A DNA stretch of 64,000 nt from DATLGB01 sp963740765 (GCA_963740765.1 CAVUFN010000017.1:1-64000); one strand, 5' to 3'. Shown: positions 33,338-44,445, counted from the first letter of the stretch. Notes: generated by a model from the letters alone, not told the origin. Translations and numbers: made by a program.

Positions 33338-34054
33338 GTGCTCGGGCTGATCTCCGACGTCGTCCGCGACCTGCGCGCCGCCCGCGACCGCGACCCGGCC
33401 GCCCGCGGCGTCACGACCCCCGGCATCCTGCTCACCTGGCCGGGCGTTCACGCGCTCGTCACCCACCGCGTCGCGCACCGCCTCGACGCCATCGGGGTCC
33501 CCGTGGTCCCGCGCATCCTGTCCGCGAGCGCCCGCACGCTGACCGGCGTGGAGATCCACCCGGCAGCGCAGATCGATGGCGGCCTCTTCATCGACCACGG
33601 CAGCGGGGTCGTCATCGGCGAGACGGCCGAGATCGGCGAGAACGTGACGATCTACCAGGGCGTCACCCTCGGCGGCACCGGCTTCGCGTCGGGCAAGCGC
33701 CACCCGACGGTCGAGTGCAACGTCACCATCGGATCGGGTGCCAAGCTGCTCGGGCCGATCGTGGTCGGCCACGGCTCCAAGATCGGCGCCAACGCGGTCG
33801 TCATCCACGACGTCCCGCCGAACTCGACCGTGGTCGGGAACCCCGGGCATCCCGTGCGGGTGGAGGGACGGCGCCCCGAGGGCCCCGACGCCGACTGGGT
33901 CCACCTGCCCGACCCGATCGCAGACGCGCTCAAGGGCCTGTCCGCACGCATTACCGATCTCGAGGGTCGCGTCCCGCGCGACGAGGGCGACGACGCCCCG
34001 GGCGAAGTGCTTCCCCTGCGCCCGCGCCGGGGACCGAACCCCGCCGGTGGCTGA
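33338..34054 (+). CDS. cysE: Serine O-acetyltransferase
   Basis: A 238-residue left-handed parallel beta-helix acetyltransferase of the short EpsC type. It contains RDPAARGV, EIHPAAQIDGGLFIDHGSG, VVIGETAEIGENVTIYQGVT and VVGNPGHPV. It makes O-acetylserine for cysK. GTG 33338 gives a family-like N-terminus; a GTG at 33320 would add six residues and overlap the moeB stop. The C-terminal 40 residues are a charged, non-conserved tail. Confidence 0.92.
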   Translation: MLGLISDVVRDLRAARDRDPAARGVTTPGILLTWPGVHALVTHRVAHRLDAIGVPVVPRILSASARTLTGVEIHPAAQIDGGLFIDHGSGVVIGETAEIGENVTIYQGVTLGGTGFASGKRHPTVECNVTIGSGAKLLGPIVVGHGSKIGANAVVIHDVPPNSTVVGNPGHPVRVEGRRPEGPDADWVHLPDPIADALKGLSARITDLEGRVPRDEGDDAPGEVLPLRPRRGPNPAGG

Positions 34055-35042
34055 GTGACGATCGTCCTCCTGGCGGCGGCGTTCCTGCTGATCGTCGTCG
34101 GTGCCGGGCTCTTCACCAACGCGGTCGAGTGGCTGGGCAACCGGCTCGACCTCGACGAGGGCGGGACGGGCAGCATCCTCGCGGCGGTCGGGACGGCGCT
34201 GCCCGAGTCGACGATCCCCGTCATCGCCGTTCTGGCCGGCGCGGAGGGGCAGAGCGTCGCGATCGGCTCGATCATCGGCGCGCCGTTCATGCTCACGACG
34301 ATCGCGATGCTGCTGATCGCCGGGTCGGCGGTCGTCTTCCACGAGCACCGCAGCCGCGGCCGCGAGATCGAGGCCGACGGGGGCGCCGTCCGTCGCGATC
34401 TGTTCTTCTTCTTCCCGAGCTTCGGGGCCGCGATCCTGCTGGGCCAGATCGACTCCAAGGCGCTCCACGTCGCCGGCGCGATCGTGCTCGTCGGCGTCTA
34501 CATCCTCTACGTGCGCAGGACGCTGAAGGGCGGGGAGGGCTCGGGCGACGAGGACGAGCTCAACTCGCTGTACTTCGACACGACGAAGGACGACCCGCCG
34601 TCCACCTTCCAGATCGTCGCCCAGGGGGTCGTGGCGCTGGCGTGCATCATCGGCGGCGCCGAGCTCTTCGTGCAGGAGATCAAGACGGTCTCCGAGGACA
34701 TCGGGGTCGACGCGCTCGTGCTGTCGTTGATCATCGCCCCGCTGGCCACGGAGCTGCCCGAGAAGATCAACTCCGTCATCTGGATGAAGGCGGGCAAGGA
34801 TCGGCTGGCCGTCGGCAACGTCACCGGCGCGCTCGCCTTCCAGGGGACCATCCCGGTCGCCTTCGGCCTGGCCATCACGGACTGGAACCTCAACAAGTTC
34901 GCCACCGCCGCCGGGCGTCATCGCCCTGCTCGGCGGCGCGCTGGCCTACTGGCGCCTCGAGGCCCGGCACATGGGCCCGCTCGCCGCACTCGCCTGGGCC
35001 GGGCTCTTCCTCGCCCTGATCGGCTTCGTCATCGTCGGCTGA
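34055..35042 (+). CDS. Sodium/calcium exchanger family membrane protein, frameshifted
   Basis: A CaCA-family antiporter of about 328 residues after repair. The first alpha repeat is seen in GGTGSILAAVGTALPESTIP and the second in LSLIIAPLATELPEKINS, each with the acidic cation ligand. The frame breaks near 34913, where one extra G changes the frame; the remaining helix GVIALLGGALAYWRLEARH and the end LFLALIGFVIVG lie in the next frame up to TGA 35040. The start GTG follows the cysE stop directly. The 3' end overlaps the convergent DUF559 gene by 14 bases. The ion specificity is unknown. Confidence 0.83.
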
Positions 35043-35898
35043 AGAAGGCGAGCAGGTCGCGCTCCACGGGCGCTTCCTCCTCGACCTCGGTCCAGGTGAA
35101 GCGAAGGGTGTCGAAGCCGGCCAGGGTGTGCGCGCGGTCCCGGGCGCGGTCGTCGGTGAAGGCGATGAAGGTGTCATGGACCTGGCGCCCGTCGGTCTCG
35201 ACGATCAGGCGCTCGTCGCGCCAGACGAAGTCGATGCGCTTCTTGTCCGGGAACCAGGCCTGGATCTCCGGGCGCGGGACGCCGATGCGGGCGCAGATCT
35301 CGTAGAAGCGCGCCTCGAGCTCGTTGGCGGTGAGGCCGGAGCCGATGACGTAGTGGTCGAGGAGGTGTCTCAGGTTCCGCGGGATGCCCGGGCGGTCGAG
35401 GCTGCGGAGTTCGAGGCCGTGGTGCTCGGCTCGTCTGACGAGAGCCTTCAGCGCGGAGTCGTCGAGGAGGCGGGCGCAGTCGATAACGGTGCGGGCGAGG
35501 TCAGTGACCGGGACGTCCTGGCGGTAGACGACGTCGTCCTCAGTCAGCGTTCGCGAATGCTGCAGGTCGATGCTCGTCGGCCCCTTGGCGCCGCTGCGCC
35601 CTTCGACCGTCACCTGAGGCTTCGCAGGCGCCCAGTCGACAAGGTCGTTGAGGAAGGCGGCTGTCAAGCGTGAGGCCGCGCACCGGGGACGGCAGCGGTA
35701 GATCGCCGCGAGCGCCCATCCGTGCGGGGTCAGCGGCCCGTCCAGCGCGTACACGCCTCGGTGCACGCGCCACAACCACCCGGTCGCGACCGCGTGCTTC
35801 ACCGCCTCGTGCGAGAGCCCCAGATCACGCAGTTCGGCGAGGCAGATCACCCGATGGTGGCGGCGAGCAGCGGCGGTGACGCGGGTAATCGGTGCCAT
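35029..35898 (-). CDS. AbiEi-like/DUF559 protein
   Basis: A 289-residue protein. The N-terminal half has a winged-helix-like segment (ICLAELRDLGLSHEAVKHAV, WRVHRGVYAL) of the AbiEi antitoxin type. The C-terminal half is DUF559, with the PD-(D/E)XK-like pattern RIDFVWRDERLIVETDGRQVH. Such proteins are frequent in actinobacteria without an AbiEii toxin, and none is next to it here. ATG 35898 has the ribosome-binding sequence TTAGGGGAG. A related gene lies at 54.7-55.7 kb. Function unknown. Confidence 0.75.
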   Translation of the reverse strand: MAPITRVTAAARRHHRVICLAELRDLGLSHEAVKHAVATGWLWRVHRGVYALDGPLTPHGWALAAIYRCRPRCAASRLTAAFLNDLVDWAPAKPQVTVEGRSGAKGPTSIDLQHSRTLTEDDVVYRQDVPVTDLARTVIDCARLLDDSALKALVRRAEHHGLELRSLDRPGIPRNLRHLLDHYVIGSGLTANELEARFYEICARIGVPRPEIQAWFPDKKRIDFVWRDERLIVETDGRQVHDTFIAFTDDRARDRAHTLAGFDTLRFTWTEVEEEAPVERDLLAFFSRR

Positions 35899-35974
35899 CT
35901 CCCCTAATAGGCGCGACGGCAACAAATCGTCTCACTCGATGCCCATCCGATCCCGCCAGTAGCGTGAGAACCCG

Positions 35975-38900
35975 ATGCCGGAGACCGCCGCCCTCGACGC
36001 GCTCCTAGACGGGCTCAACGAGCCCCAGAGGCAGGCGGTCCTGCACACCGACGGGCCGCTGTTGGTCCTCGCCGGCGCGGGCTCCGGGAAGACCCGCGTG
36101 CTCACGCACCGGATCGCGCACCTGGTCGGCTCCGGGCACGCGAAGGCGAGCGAGATCCTGGCGATCACGTTCACCAACAAGGCCGCGAACGAGATGCGCG
36201 AGCGGGTCGAGCTGCTCGTCGGCAACCGCGTCCGCGCCATGTGGGTGATGACGTTCCACTCGGCCTGCGCGCGGATCCTGCGGGCGGATGCGCACCGGCT
36301 CGGGTACACGCGGTCCTTCACCATCTACGACTCCGCCGACCAGCGCCGGCTGATCAAGCAGTGCCTGGACGAGCTGGACATCGACGCCAAGCGCTTCACC
36401 CCGCGCGCGATGCAGGCCCAGATCTCCGACGCGAAGAACAAGCTGCGCGACGCCGAGGCGTACCGGCAGATCGTCGGGACGTACTTCGAGCAGACCGTCG
36501 CCGACGTCTACGAGGAGTACGAGCGGCAGCTGCACCGGCGCAACGCGATGGACTTCGACGACCTGCTCGTCCGCGCGGTCAACGTCCTCGAGCTCTTCCA
36601 GGAGGTCCGCGACCGCTACCAGGCCGCCTTCCGCTACCTGCTCGTCGACGAGTACCAGGACACCAACCACGCCCAGTACCGGCTGCTCCAGCTCCTCGCG
36701 GGCGAGCACCGCAACCTGATGGTGGTCGGGGACGACGACCAGTGCCTCGTGGCGGGAACGCCGGTGACGATGGGCGACGGGAGCCGCAAGCCCATCGAGC
36801 AGGTCGAGGTCGGCGACGAGGTGCTGGCGTGCCACGGCAGCGGGGACTTCCGCCCGGCTGCGGTGACCCGCACGTTCACCGGGGAGGCGACCACCGGGAC
36901 GGAGATCGTCACGGAGGGTGGTCGGCGCATCGTCAGCACCGACGAGCACACCCACTTCGCCGGCTACCTCCTGGCCACCACGCCGGACATCCACCTGACG
37001 TACCTGATGTACAAGCGCGGGACCGGGTTCCGGGTCGGAACGACTCAGACGCGGTTGCGAACCGGTCGTGACGAGAGGGCGAGCGGTTTGAGGCTGCGAG
37101 CCCTTCAGGAACACGCCGACGCCGCATGGGTCATCGGCACCCACGCGAGCGAGCCGGACGCGCGCCTGCACGAAGCTCAGCTGTCCCTCGAGTACGGCCT
37201 GCCGACGGTGCCCTTCGTGGCGCGCCGGGGAAAGAGCGCCAACGGCCTCGTGTGCGACCAGACTCGACTCGACGAGCTGTTCGGCGCCGTGGACAGCCAC
37301 ACGGGCGGGCTTGCACTCCTAAGCGCGGAGGGCTTGGACTTCGACCGCCCCCACCACGTCCCGCAGACGTACGAAGGTCGCCGTCGCAACGTCACCCTGA
37401 CCATGTGCGGGGATCGGCGGGGCCGGACCCCGATGCACGTCGTTGCGGTCGGTGGACGCGACCCGGATGTGGCCGAGGCTCTAAGGAGCTCCGGCCTGTC
37501 GGTTCGAACTGCTCGAGGCGGATGGCGGGTGGAATCGTGCTTCTCGTCGTACGGCGAGGCAATGGCGATGGCGAACCGCATCTCGCGCGCGACGCCGGTG
37601 CATCTTCGGCAAGTCGCGCGCCTCGGCTGTTCCTCTGGCCGGCGCAACAGCCTGCCCCACACCGCCGCGGCGTCGATCCGGCCCGGCATGGCCATGTTCA
37701 CCGCAGACGGGAGCTTCGATGTCGTGGAGTCGGTCAGCCGAGTCCCGATCAACGGCTCCGTGCACGACCTGGACGTCGCAGGCGTGCACAATTTCATCGC
37801 GGGCGGAATTGTCACGCACAACTCGATCTACGGCTTCAGGGGAGCTGACATCAGGAACATCCTCGACTTCAACGAGGACTACGTCGACGCGACCGTGGTG
37901 CGGCTCGAGCAGAACTACCGCTCGACCCAGATGATCCTGGACGCGGCGAACGCGGTGATCAGCAACAACCGCGGGCGGATGGGCAAGGAGCTGTGGACCG
38001 ATGTGGGGGAGGGCGACCGCATCAAGATCCGCGAGTGCGACGACGAACACGCGGAGGCGCGGTTCGTGGTCGCGGAGATCGAGCGGCTGGCCGACGAGGG
38101 CGTGAGCCGCAACGAGGTCGCGGTCTTCTACCGGACCAACGCGCAGTCGCGGGTGCTGGAGGACATGCTCACAAGGGCAGGGGTGAGCTTCCAGGTCATC
38201 GGCGGCACGAAGTTCTACGAGCGCTCGGAGGTCAAGGACGCGCTCGCGTACCTGACGTTCCTGGTCAACCCGCAGGACGGCGGGGCGTTCTCGCGGATCG
38301 TCAACGTGCCGCGGCGGGGGATCGGGCAGACGTCGCTCGGCCGGCTGCTGGCCTTCGCGAACACCACGGGGCAGACGACGTGGGAGACCGCCGAGGCGCC
38401 GGCCGCCGTGCCGGGCCTGGGCAAGGCCGCGATCAAGGCCTTCGACCGTTTCATGAGCACCATGCAGCGGCTCAAGGAGCGCCTCGACACGAGCCCGCCG
38501 GTGGAGTCCTTCCTGCGCGAGGTGCTGACGGAGTCCGGCTACCTCGAGGCGCTGGAGGCCGAGCGCACGATCGAGGCGCAGGGCCGCATCGAGAACCTCG
38601 AGTCGCTGATGGTGGCGGCCGCCGAGTACGACGCCCGCGCGGAGGAGCCGAGCGTCGAGTCCTTCCTGCAGGAGCTCGCGCTGTACGCGCAGGCCGACGA
38701 CCTGGCCGACGACGAGGGCCTCGTCACGCTGATGACGATGCACAACGCGAAGGGGCTCGAGTACCCGATCGTCTTCATCATCGGCGTCGAGGACGGCGTC
38801 TTCCCGCACAGCCGGTCGATCGAGGAGGGCGACGTGGAGGAGGAGCGCCGGCTCGCCTACGTCGGCCTGACCCGCGCGATGCGCGACCTCTACATCACCT

Positions 38901-39238
38901 ACGCGCGGCGGCGGATGCAGTACGGCGGCGGGTCGACGCCGGCGATGCGCAGCCGCTTCCTCGACGAGATCCCGCGCGAGTTGACGGACGAGCCGGAGCG
39001 GGCGCAGAAGATCGGGATGGGCCGCCCGCGGGCGATCACGAGCTGGGCGAGCGCGCAGGCCGCGGAGCCGGAGACGAGCAGCGCGGTGTTCCGGATGGGG
39101 GACGACGTGGTCCACGCTGCGTTCGGTGACGGCGTGGTGACGGGTGTCGACGCGGGCGGCGTGGTCGTCGTCCGCTTCGCCGGCGACGGAACGGAGAGAC
39201 GACTGATGGCCGACTACGCGCCGATCCGCAAGCGATGA
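35975..39238 (+). CDS. pcrA: ATP-dependent DNA helicase PcrA/UvrD with intein
   Basis: A 1087-residue precursor: a 727-residue SF1A helicase interrupted by a 360-residue intein. The helicase has LNEPQRQAVLHTDGPLLVLA, Walker A AGAGSGKT (about 34-41), the TFTNKAANEMRER motif, VDEYQDTNHAQYRLL (motif II), then VVGDDDQ-intein-SIYGFRGAD (motif III), and VTLMTMHNAKGLEYPIVF and RRLAYVGLTRAM (motifs V and VI). It unwinds DNA in nucleotide excision and mismatch repair. The C-terminus (VVHAAFGDGVVTGVD) is the typical Tudor-like end. folD starts within its stop codon. Confidence 0.95.
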   Translation: MPETAALDALLDGLNEPQRQAVLHTDGPLLVLAGAGSGKTRVLTHRIAHLVGSGHAKASEILAITFTNKAANEMRERVELLVGNRVRAMWVMTFHSACARILRADAHRLGYTRSFTIYDSADQRRLIKQCLDELDIDAKRFTPRAMQAQISDAKNKLRDAEAYRQIVGTYFEQTVADVYEEYERQLHRRNAMDFDDLLVRAVNVLELFQEVRDRYQAAFRYLLVDEYQDTNHAQYRLLQLLAGEHRNLMVVGDDDQCLVAGTPVTMGDGSRKPIEQVEVGDEVLACHGSGDFRPAAVTRTFTGEATTGTEIVTEGGRRIVSTDEHTHFAGYLLATTPDIHLTYLMYKRGTGFRVGTTQTRLRTGRDERASGLRLRALQEHADAAWVIGTHASEPDARLHEAQLSLEYGLPTVPFVARRGKSANGLVCDQTRLDELFGAVDSHTGGLALLSAEGLDFDRPHHVPQTYEGRRRNVTLTMCGDRRGRTPMHVVAVGGRDPDVAEALRSSGLSVRTARGGWRVESCFSSYGEAMAMANRISRATPVHLRQVARLGCSSGRRNSLPHTAAASIRPGMAMFTADGSFDVVESVSRVPINGSVHDLDVAGVHNFIAGGIVTHNSIYGFRGADIRNILDFNEDYVDATVVRLEQNYRSTQMILDAANAVISNNRGRMGKELWTDVGEGDRIKIRECDDEHAEARFVVAEIERLADEGVSRNEVAVFYRTNAQSRVLEDMLTRAGVSFQVIGGTKFYERSEVKDALAYLTFLVNPQDGGAFSRIVNVPRRGIGQTSLGRLLAFANTTGQTTWETAEAPAAVPGLGKAAIKAFDRFMSTMQRLKERLDTSPPVESFLREVLTESGYLEALEAERTIEAQGRIENLESLMVAAAEYDARAEEPSVESFLQELALYAQADDLADDEGLVTLMTMHNAKGLEYPIVFIIGVEDGVFPHSRSIEEGDVEEERRLAYVGLTRAMRDLYITYARRRMQYGGGSTPAMRSRFLDEIPRELTDEPERAQKIGMGRPRAITSWASAQAAEPETSSAVFRMGDDVVHAAFGDGVVTGVDAGGVVVVRFAGDGTERRLMADYAPIRKR
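36743..37822 (+). mobile_element. Intein in the PcrA helicase motif III
   Basis: The 360-residue in-frame insertion begins at Cys257 and ends VTHN before Ser617 of the precursor. Block A is CLVAGTPVTMGDGSRKPIEQ, block B GRRIVSTDEHTHF, block F GSVHDLDVAGVHNFIAGG and block G IVTHN; the +1 extein residue is Ser. All residues for splicing (Cys1, block-B Thr/His, penultimate His, terminal Asn, Ser+1) are present, so it should splice. The roughly 200-residue middle (LSLEYGLPTVPFVAR and neighbours) shows no clear LAGLIDADG motif, so any homing endonuclease is probably degenerate. Confidence 0.92.
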
Positions 39239-40074
39239 GCGCCCGCCTCATCGACGGCAAGGCGATCGCGGCGGAGGTCCGGGCCGAAGTGGCCGCGGAG
39301 GTCGCGCAGCTCGGCATCGTCCCGGGCCTCGCGACCGTGCTCGTCGGCGACGACCCGGCCAGCGCGATCTACGTCAGCAACAAGCGCAAGCAGTGCGCCG
39401 AGGCCGGCATGCGCTCGATCGACCGGACGCTGGCGCAGGACGCCGCGCACGACGAGGTCGAGCAGGTCATCCGCGAGCTCAACGCCGACCCCGAGGTCAG
39501 CGGCATCCTGCTGCAGCTCCCGACGCCCCCCCAGGTCGACGGCGGCGCGCTCACGACCCTGATCGACCCGCGCAAGGACGTCGACGGCCTGACCCCGGTC
39601 AGCGCCGGGCTGCTCGCGCAGGGCAAGCACGGCCTGCGGCCGTGCACGCCGTCCGGGTGCCTGGAGCTCCTCCGGCGCCACGACGTCCCGCTCGAAGGTG
39701 CCGAGGCCGTGGTCCTCGGCCGGTCCGACCTGGTCGGCAAGCCCGTCGCCCAGCTGCTGCTGGCCGCGAACGCCACGGTCACCGTCTGCCACAGCCGCAC
39801 CAGGGACCTCGCCGAGGTGTGCGCCCGGGCGGACGTCCTGATCGCCGCCGTCGGCCGTCCCGAGATGGTCAAGGGCGACTGGGTCAAGCCCGGCGCGGCG
39901 GTCATCGACGTCGGCATCAACCGCACCGACGCCGGCCTCAAGGGCGACGTCGCGTTCGCGGAGGCGAGCGAGCGGGCAGGCTGGATCACGCCCGTTCCCG
40001 GTGGGGTAGGCCCGATGACCATCGCCATGCTCCTGCGCAACACCCTCGAGGCTGCGAAGCTCCAAGCAACATGA
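39235..40074 (+). CDS. folD: Methylenetetrahydrofolate dehydrogenase/cyclohydrolase
   Basis: A 279-residue bifunctional enzyme interconverting 5,10-methylene-, methenyl- and 10-formyl-tetrahydrofolate. YVSNKRKQCAEAGM carries the catalytic Lys region, GILLQLPTPP and DPRKDVDGLTP the folate site, and VVLGRSDLVGKPVAQLL the NADP loop; PGGVGPMTIAML is near the end. It starts in the pcrA stop codon (ATGA) and its stop overlaps the next start. Confidence 0.96.
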   Translation: MSARLIDGKAIAAEVRAEVAAEVAQLGIVPGLATVLVGDDPASAIYVSNKRKQCAEAGMRSIDRTLAQDAAHDEVEQVIRELNADPEVSGILLQLPTPPQVDGGALTTLIDPRKDVDGLTPVSAGLLAQGKHGLRPCTPSGCLELLRRHDVPLEGAEAVVLGRSDLVGKPVAQLLLAANATVTVCHSRTRDLAEVCARADVLIAAVGRPEMVKGDWVKPGAAVIDVGINRTDAGLKGDVAFAEASERAGWITPVPGGVGPMTIAMLLRNTLEAAKLQAT

Positions 40075-40904
40075 AGCTGGTCGTGATGATCGAGGGCCAG
40101 GAGGGGGTCACCTGGGCGGACTGGCAGCGTCTCGCGGCACTCACGGAGGAGCTCGGCTTCGACGCACTGATGCGCTCGGACCATTACCTCTCCGTCGCCG
40201 GTGAGGGCGAGCGCGGCGCTCTCGACGCGTGGGGGACCATCTGCGCCCTCGGGCCGCTGACCGAGCGCATCCGGCTCGGGACGCTCGTCTCGCCCGTCAC
40301 CTTCCGGCCCGCCGCGGTCCTGGCCAAGCTCGCCCTCACGGCCGATCAGACGAGCGGCGGCCGCGTCGACCTCGGCATGGGCACCGGCTGGCACCAGGCC
40401 GAGCACGACGCCTTCGGGCTCGACCTCCCCCCGATGGACCAGCGCTTCGGCCAGCTCGAGCAGCAGGTCACCGACGTCCACCGCTACTGGGACGAGCACG
40501 AGCCCGAGCCGGTGGGCCTGCGCCTGATCCTCGGCGGCCAGGCCAAGCGCCGCGCCGCCGCGCTCGCCAAGGCGTTCGCGGCGGAGTACAACGTCCTCTT
40601 CAACACCACGGAGCAGGTCGCCGCGGCCCGCGAGCGCATCGACGAGAGCGTCGGCCTGAGCATGATGACCGGCTTCGCGATCGGAACCACGACGGCGCAG
40701 GCGGACGCGCGCCGCGCCAAGATCAAGGACTTCATGGGCGACGACGGCAACGAGACCTGGCTGATCGGGACGCCGGACATCGTCGTCGACCAGATCAAGG
40801 CGCTCGCGGAAGCCGGGCTGGACCGGATCATGCTCCAGCACCACCTGTTCGCCGACGACGACCACCTCCGGCTCGTCGCCGAGGAGGTGCTCCCGCGCGT
40901 ATGA
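40071..40904 (+). CDS. LLM-class (F420-dependent) oxidoreductase
   Basis: A 277-residue TIM-barrel protein of the luciferase-like monooxygenase family. LGFDALMRSDHYLS, RIRLGTLVSPVTFRPAAVLA and GRVDLGMGTGWHQAEHDAFG are typical of the actinobacterial F420-dependent subgroup. The substrate is unknown. ATGA overlaps join it to folD upstream and the membrane protein downstream. Confidence 0.88.
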   Translation: MKLVVMIEGQEGVTWADWQRLAALTEELGFDALMRSDHYLSVAGEGERGALDAWGTICALGPLTERIRLGTLVSPVTFRPAAVLAKLALTADQTSGGRVDLGMGTGWHQAEHDAFGLDLPPMDQRFGQLEQQVTDVHRYWDEHEPEPVGLRLILGGQAKRRAAALAKAFAAEYNVLFNTTEQVAAARERIDESVGLSMMTGFAIGTTTAQADARRAKIKDFMGDDGNETWLIGTPDIVVDQIKALAEAGLDRIMLQHHLFADDDHLRLVAEEVLPRV

Positions 40905-41347
40905 GCCGGCTCCGGATCCCCGACTACGTCGCCGGCCTCGGCGGCTTCGTCCTCTTCTGCAGCCTGTTCGCGCCCTGGACTCAGCTCTCCGACGGCACGG
41001 AGGACGGCTGGCGCTCGCTCGTCATCGTCGACATCCTCGTGCTGCTCGCCGCGCTGATGGCGATGGCGCTGCCGGTCATCACCGCCGTCAAGGACGACCC
41101 GGCCCTGCCGATCAAGTGGGACGTACTCACCGCCTGGGCGACGCTGATCGTCCTGATCATCCTCGTCGTCAAGGCCCTGGGCGGGCTCGAATGGGGCGGC
41201 GTCCTGGCCGTCGGAGCCGCGCTGGCGACCTTCGCCGGGTGCTGGCGGGCGATGCGCGACGAGTCCGCGCCCGGCCTTCGCACCCCGCCGGAGGTTCGAG
41301 CCATGCCGACCCCGCCGCCCACGGACCCCACCCATCCCGCCACGTAG
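40901..41347 (+). CDS. Small membrane protein of unknown function
   Basis: 148 residues with about four hydrophobic segments (VAGLGGFVLFCSLFAPW, LVIVDILVLLAALMAMALPV, TAWATLIVLIILVVKALGGL, GGVLAVGAALATFAGCW) and a hydrophilic Pro/Thr-rich tail of 35 residues. The APWTQLSDG segment between helices 1 and 2 resembles other actinobacterial four-helix proteins of unknown role. It starts in the stop codon of the LLM gene and ends 12 bases before gatC. Confidence 0.65.
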   Translation: MSRLRIPDYVAGLGGFVLFCSLFAPWTQLSDGTEDGWRSLVIVDILVLLAALMAMALPVITAVKDDPALPIKWDVLTAWATLIVLIILVVKALGGLEWGGVLAVGAALATFAGCWRAMRDESAPGLRTPPEVRAMPTPPPTDPTHPAT

Positions 41348-41359
41348 ACTCGCGCGCTG

Positions 41360-41662
41360 ATGCTGAGCCGCGACCAAGTGCGTCATGTGGCGCGCCTCGC
41401 CCGTCTGGAGCTGACCGACGAGGAGATCGACCGCCACGCCGGCGAGCTGTCCAACGTGGTCGGCTGGATCGACAAGATCTCCGAGCTGGGCGACCTCGAG
41501 GACATCCCGCCGACCGCCCGCGTGGTCGAGCTGAGCAACGTGCTGCGCGAGGACGAGCCGCGCGAGAGCCTGCCCGTCGAGGCGGCGCTGGCCAGCGCGC
41601 CCGACGCCAGCGCCACCGGCTTCCGTGTCCCGAGCCCGGCCGCGGGGAGCGATCCGGCGTGA
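41360..41662 (+). CDS. gatC: Asp/Glu-tRNA amidotransferase subunit C
   Basis: A 100-residue subunit with the family start MLSRDQVRHVARLARLELTD, then ARVVELSNVLREDEPRES. It wraps around GatA and stabilises the GatCAB complex that amidates Glu-tRNA(Gln) or Asp-tRNA(Asn). Its stop overlaps the gatA start (GTGA). Confidence 0.95.
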   Translation: MLSRDQVRHVARLARLELTDEEIDRHAGELSNVVGWIDKISELGDLEDIPPTARVVELSNVLREDEPRESLPVEAALASAPDASATGFRVPSPAAGSDPA

Positions 41663-43060
41663 TCGAGTTGACCGCCGCGCAGGCGGCCGAGCGCATCCGC
41701 AGCGGCGACCTCGACGCCACCGAGTACTGGGCGTTCTACCGCGACCGCGCCGCCGCCGACACGCTCAACGCCTTCACCTGGGTCTCCGAGTCGGAGACGC
41801 CCGAGATCGTCAACGCCGGCGGCCCGCTGGGCGGCGTCCCGGTCGGCGTCAAGGACCTCTTCTGCACGGCCGGCATCCCCAGCCAGGCCGGGTCGAAGAT
41901 CCTCGAGGGCTACGCGCCGCCCTACGACGCCACCGCCGTCGCGAAGCTCCGCGCGGCCGGCGCTCCCGTCGTGGCCAAGACCAACCAGGACGAGTTCGCG
42001 ATGGGCTCGTCCACCGAGAACTCCGCCTACGGTCCGACGCTCAACCCGTGGGACACCGGGCGCGTGCCCGGCGGCTCCAGCGGTGGCAGCGCCGCGGCCG
42101 TCGCCGCCGGCCTGGTCCCGTGGGCGATCGGGACGGACACCGGCGGCTCCATCCGCCAGCCCGCCTCGCTGTGCGGGATCGTCGGCCTCAAGCCCACGTA
42201 CGGCGCGATCAGCCGCTACGGGATGATCGCCTTCGCGTCCTCGCTGGACCAGTGCGGCCCCTTCACCCGCGACACGACCGACGCCGCTCTGCTGCTGCAG
42301 GCGATGCAGGGCGCCGACCCGTGCGACTCGACGTCCGTCGGCCTGCGCGAGCCGGTCGTGCCGCCGACCCGGACCGACCTCAGGGGCGTCCGCATCGGCG
42401 TCCCGGACGAGCTGACCGGCGAGGGCATCGAGGCAGGCATCCTCGAGCGCTTCCAGGAGACGCTCGATCGCGCCCGCGCGCTCGGCGCGACCGTCGAGCC
42501 CTGCCAGCTGCCCCACGCGCCGCATGCGCTGGCCGCCTACTACCTGATCGCCCCGGCGGAATGCTCGAGCAACCTCGCCCGCTACGACGGCGTCCGCTAC
42601 GGAAAGCGAGCCGACGCCCGCGACCTGCTGTCCATGTACACCGAGACGCGCGCGCAGGGCTTCGGCGCCGAGGTCAAGCGCCGCATCCTGATCGGGACCT
42701 ACGCGCTTTCCAGCGGCTACTACGACGCGTACTACGGCAAGGCCCAGAAGGTCAGGACGCTGATCCTGCGCGACTTCGAGCGCGTGTTCGCGAACTTCGA
42801 CCTGATCGCCACGCCGACGACGCCCGGCGTCGCCTTCGAGCTCGGCGCCAAGACGGCCGACCCGCTGGCGATGTACCTCAACGACTACTGCACGGTGCCG
42901 ATGAGCCTGGCCGGCATCCCGGGGATCTCCATCCCCAACGGCCTGGTCGACGGGCTGCCGAGCGGCTTCCAGCTCGCGAGCCCCGCCTTCAGCGAGAACG
43001 CGCTGCTCGACGCCGCGCACGCACTCGAGCTGGACCTCGCCTTCGACGGGAGCTCGGCGT

Positions 43061-43068
<8 letters not shown>
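41659..43068 (+). CDS. gatA: Asp/Glu-tRNA amidotransferase subunit A
   Basis: A 469-residue amidase-signature enzyme that releases ammonia from glutamine. The Ser-cisSer-Lys triad is visible: Lys in GVPVGVKDLFC (about 65), a Ser in GGSSGGSAAAVAAG (about 140) and the nucleophile Ser in GTDTGGSIRQPA. The GTG at 41659 gives IELTAAQAAERI. The gene overlaps gatB by 8 bases (ATGCCTGA). Confidence 0.96.
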
Positions 43069-44440
<1,372 letters not shown>

Positions 44441-44445
44441 AGCGC

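Noticed and set aside
36743..37822. Insertion sequence inside pcrA
   Set aside because: There are no terminal repeats or transposase; the segment is in frame and carries intein splicing blocks.
41286..41300. tRNA T-arm-like GGTTCGAGCC (also at 56415)
   Set aside because: Both lie within conserved coding frames and no acceptor stem or other arms are found around them.
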